Source: Candidatus Krumholzibacteriia bacterium
GTDB lineage: Bacteria > Krumholzibacteriota > Krumholzibacteriia > Krumholzibacteriales > Krumholzibacteriaceae
Direction: 5' to 3'
Assembly (NCBI GenBank): GCA_028696635.1
Contig: JAQVGR010000132.1
Coordinates: 1-5,752, forward strand
Length of the DNA stretch: 5,752 nucleotides
The notes below the pieces were generated by a model, which saw only the letters and a program-made list of their open reading frames with translations, made no database searches and was not told the DNA's origin. Below, one piece after another: positions 5,699 to 5,752 of the stretch (positions within the stretch are counted from its first letter, which is position 1; every line of letters starts with the position of its first letter). The position numbers were made by a program, and so were the translations under genes.

Positions 5699-5718
5699 GG
5701 ACCGCAGGCATGCGGTCC
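5699..5718 (+). terminator. Strong hairpin after the tRNA-Ser pair, weak terminator
   Basis: GGACCGCA (5699-5706) and TGCGGTCC (5711-5718) form a perfect 8-bp stem with a GGCA loop, 13 nt after the last tRNA base. Only TT follows before GC, so the T tract is poor. It may be a rho-independent terminator of low efficiency or a 3'-end processing signal. Confidence 0.4.
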
Positions 5719-5737
5719 TTGCACGGGCGGCCTGAAC

Positions 5738-5752
5738 GGTGGGGATGTAGCC
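5738..5752 (+). ncRNA. ffs: Possible 5' end of large-type SRP RNA (cut by window edge)
   Basis: GGTGGGGATGTAGC (5738-5751) closely resembles the Alu-domain 5' motif I recall for large bacterial SRP RNAs (GGTGGGGAGGTAGC). The location after tadA and tRNA-Ser matches the tadA / ffs / dnaX neighbourhood known from Bacillus and relatives. Only 15 bases are visible. The start of another tRNA (GGGGATG acceptor, then TA and GCC from 5741) fits almost as well. Confidence 0.3.

Noticed and set aside
5229..5711. Minus-strand 160-codon frame containing GGERGIRTLG and RERDSNPRWSF
   Set aside because: It is the antisense of the two tRNA-Ser genes and the tadA 3' end. Such ERGIRTLG/RDSNPR proteins are a well-known annotation artefact of tRNA-Ser genes.

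Overview
The window looks like bacterial chromosome from a GC-rich organism that uses ferredoxin-linked pyruvate metabolism, so probably an anaerobe or facultative anaerobe. It contains a three-or-more-subunit pyruvate:ferredoxin oxidoreductase, a bacterial lipoprotein, TadA and tRNAs with encoded CCA. The HNH nuclease belongs to a type I associate with Deltaproteobacteria and candidate phyla such as Eisenbacteria and Krumholzibacteria. That taxonomic guess is inference only.

Layout. (1) 1-1552, + strand: the 3' end of porA overlaps porB by ATGA. Together they form the pyruvate- and TPP-binding core of pyruvate:ferredoxin oxidoreductase. porB reads as a full-length, well-conserved protein except for one in-frame TGA at 800-802, close to the iron-sulfur cluster cysteines. 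(2) 1553-1752: convergent intergenic spacer with small hairpins. (3) 1753-3456, - strand: a large HNH endonuclease with its own extended -10 promoter and a strong ribosome binding site. (4) 3457-4210: about 750 bases without a convincing gene. It holds an imperfect palindrome, a locally AT-richer patch, a minisatellite of twelve 19-bp units of two alternating types (3795-4022), and the promoter of the next gene. (5) 4211-5415, + strand: a small lipoprotein and tadA (tRNA adenosine deaminase) overlapping by ATGA. The last codons of tadA contain a textbook intrinsic-terminator shape placed before the stop codon. (6) 5469-5685: two tRNA-Ser genes (anticodons GGA and CGA). A hairpin follows, then a few bases that resemble the start of a large-type SRP RNA, which would fit the known tadA / tRNA-Ser / ffs / dnaX neighbourhood.

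The three points most worth a second look are the TGA in porB (nonsense mutation, sequencing error or selenocysteine; a weak SECIS-like hairpin follows it), the alternating 19-bp array, and the terminator embedded in tadA ahead of the tRNA genes. I see no CRISPR array, insertion sequence, integrase or clear defence system.
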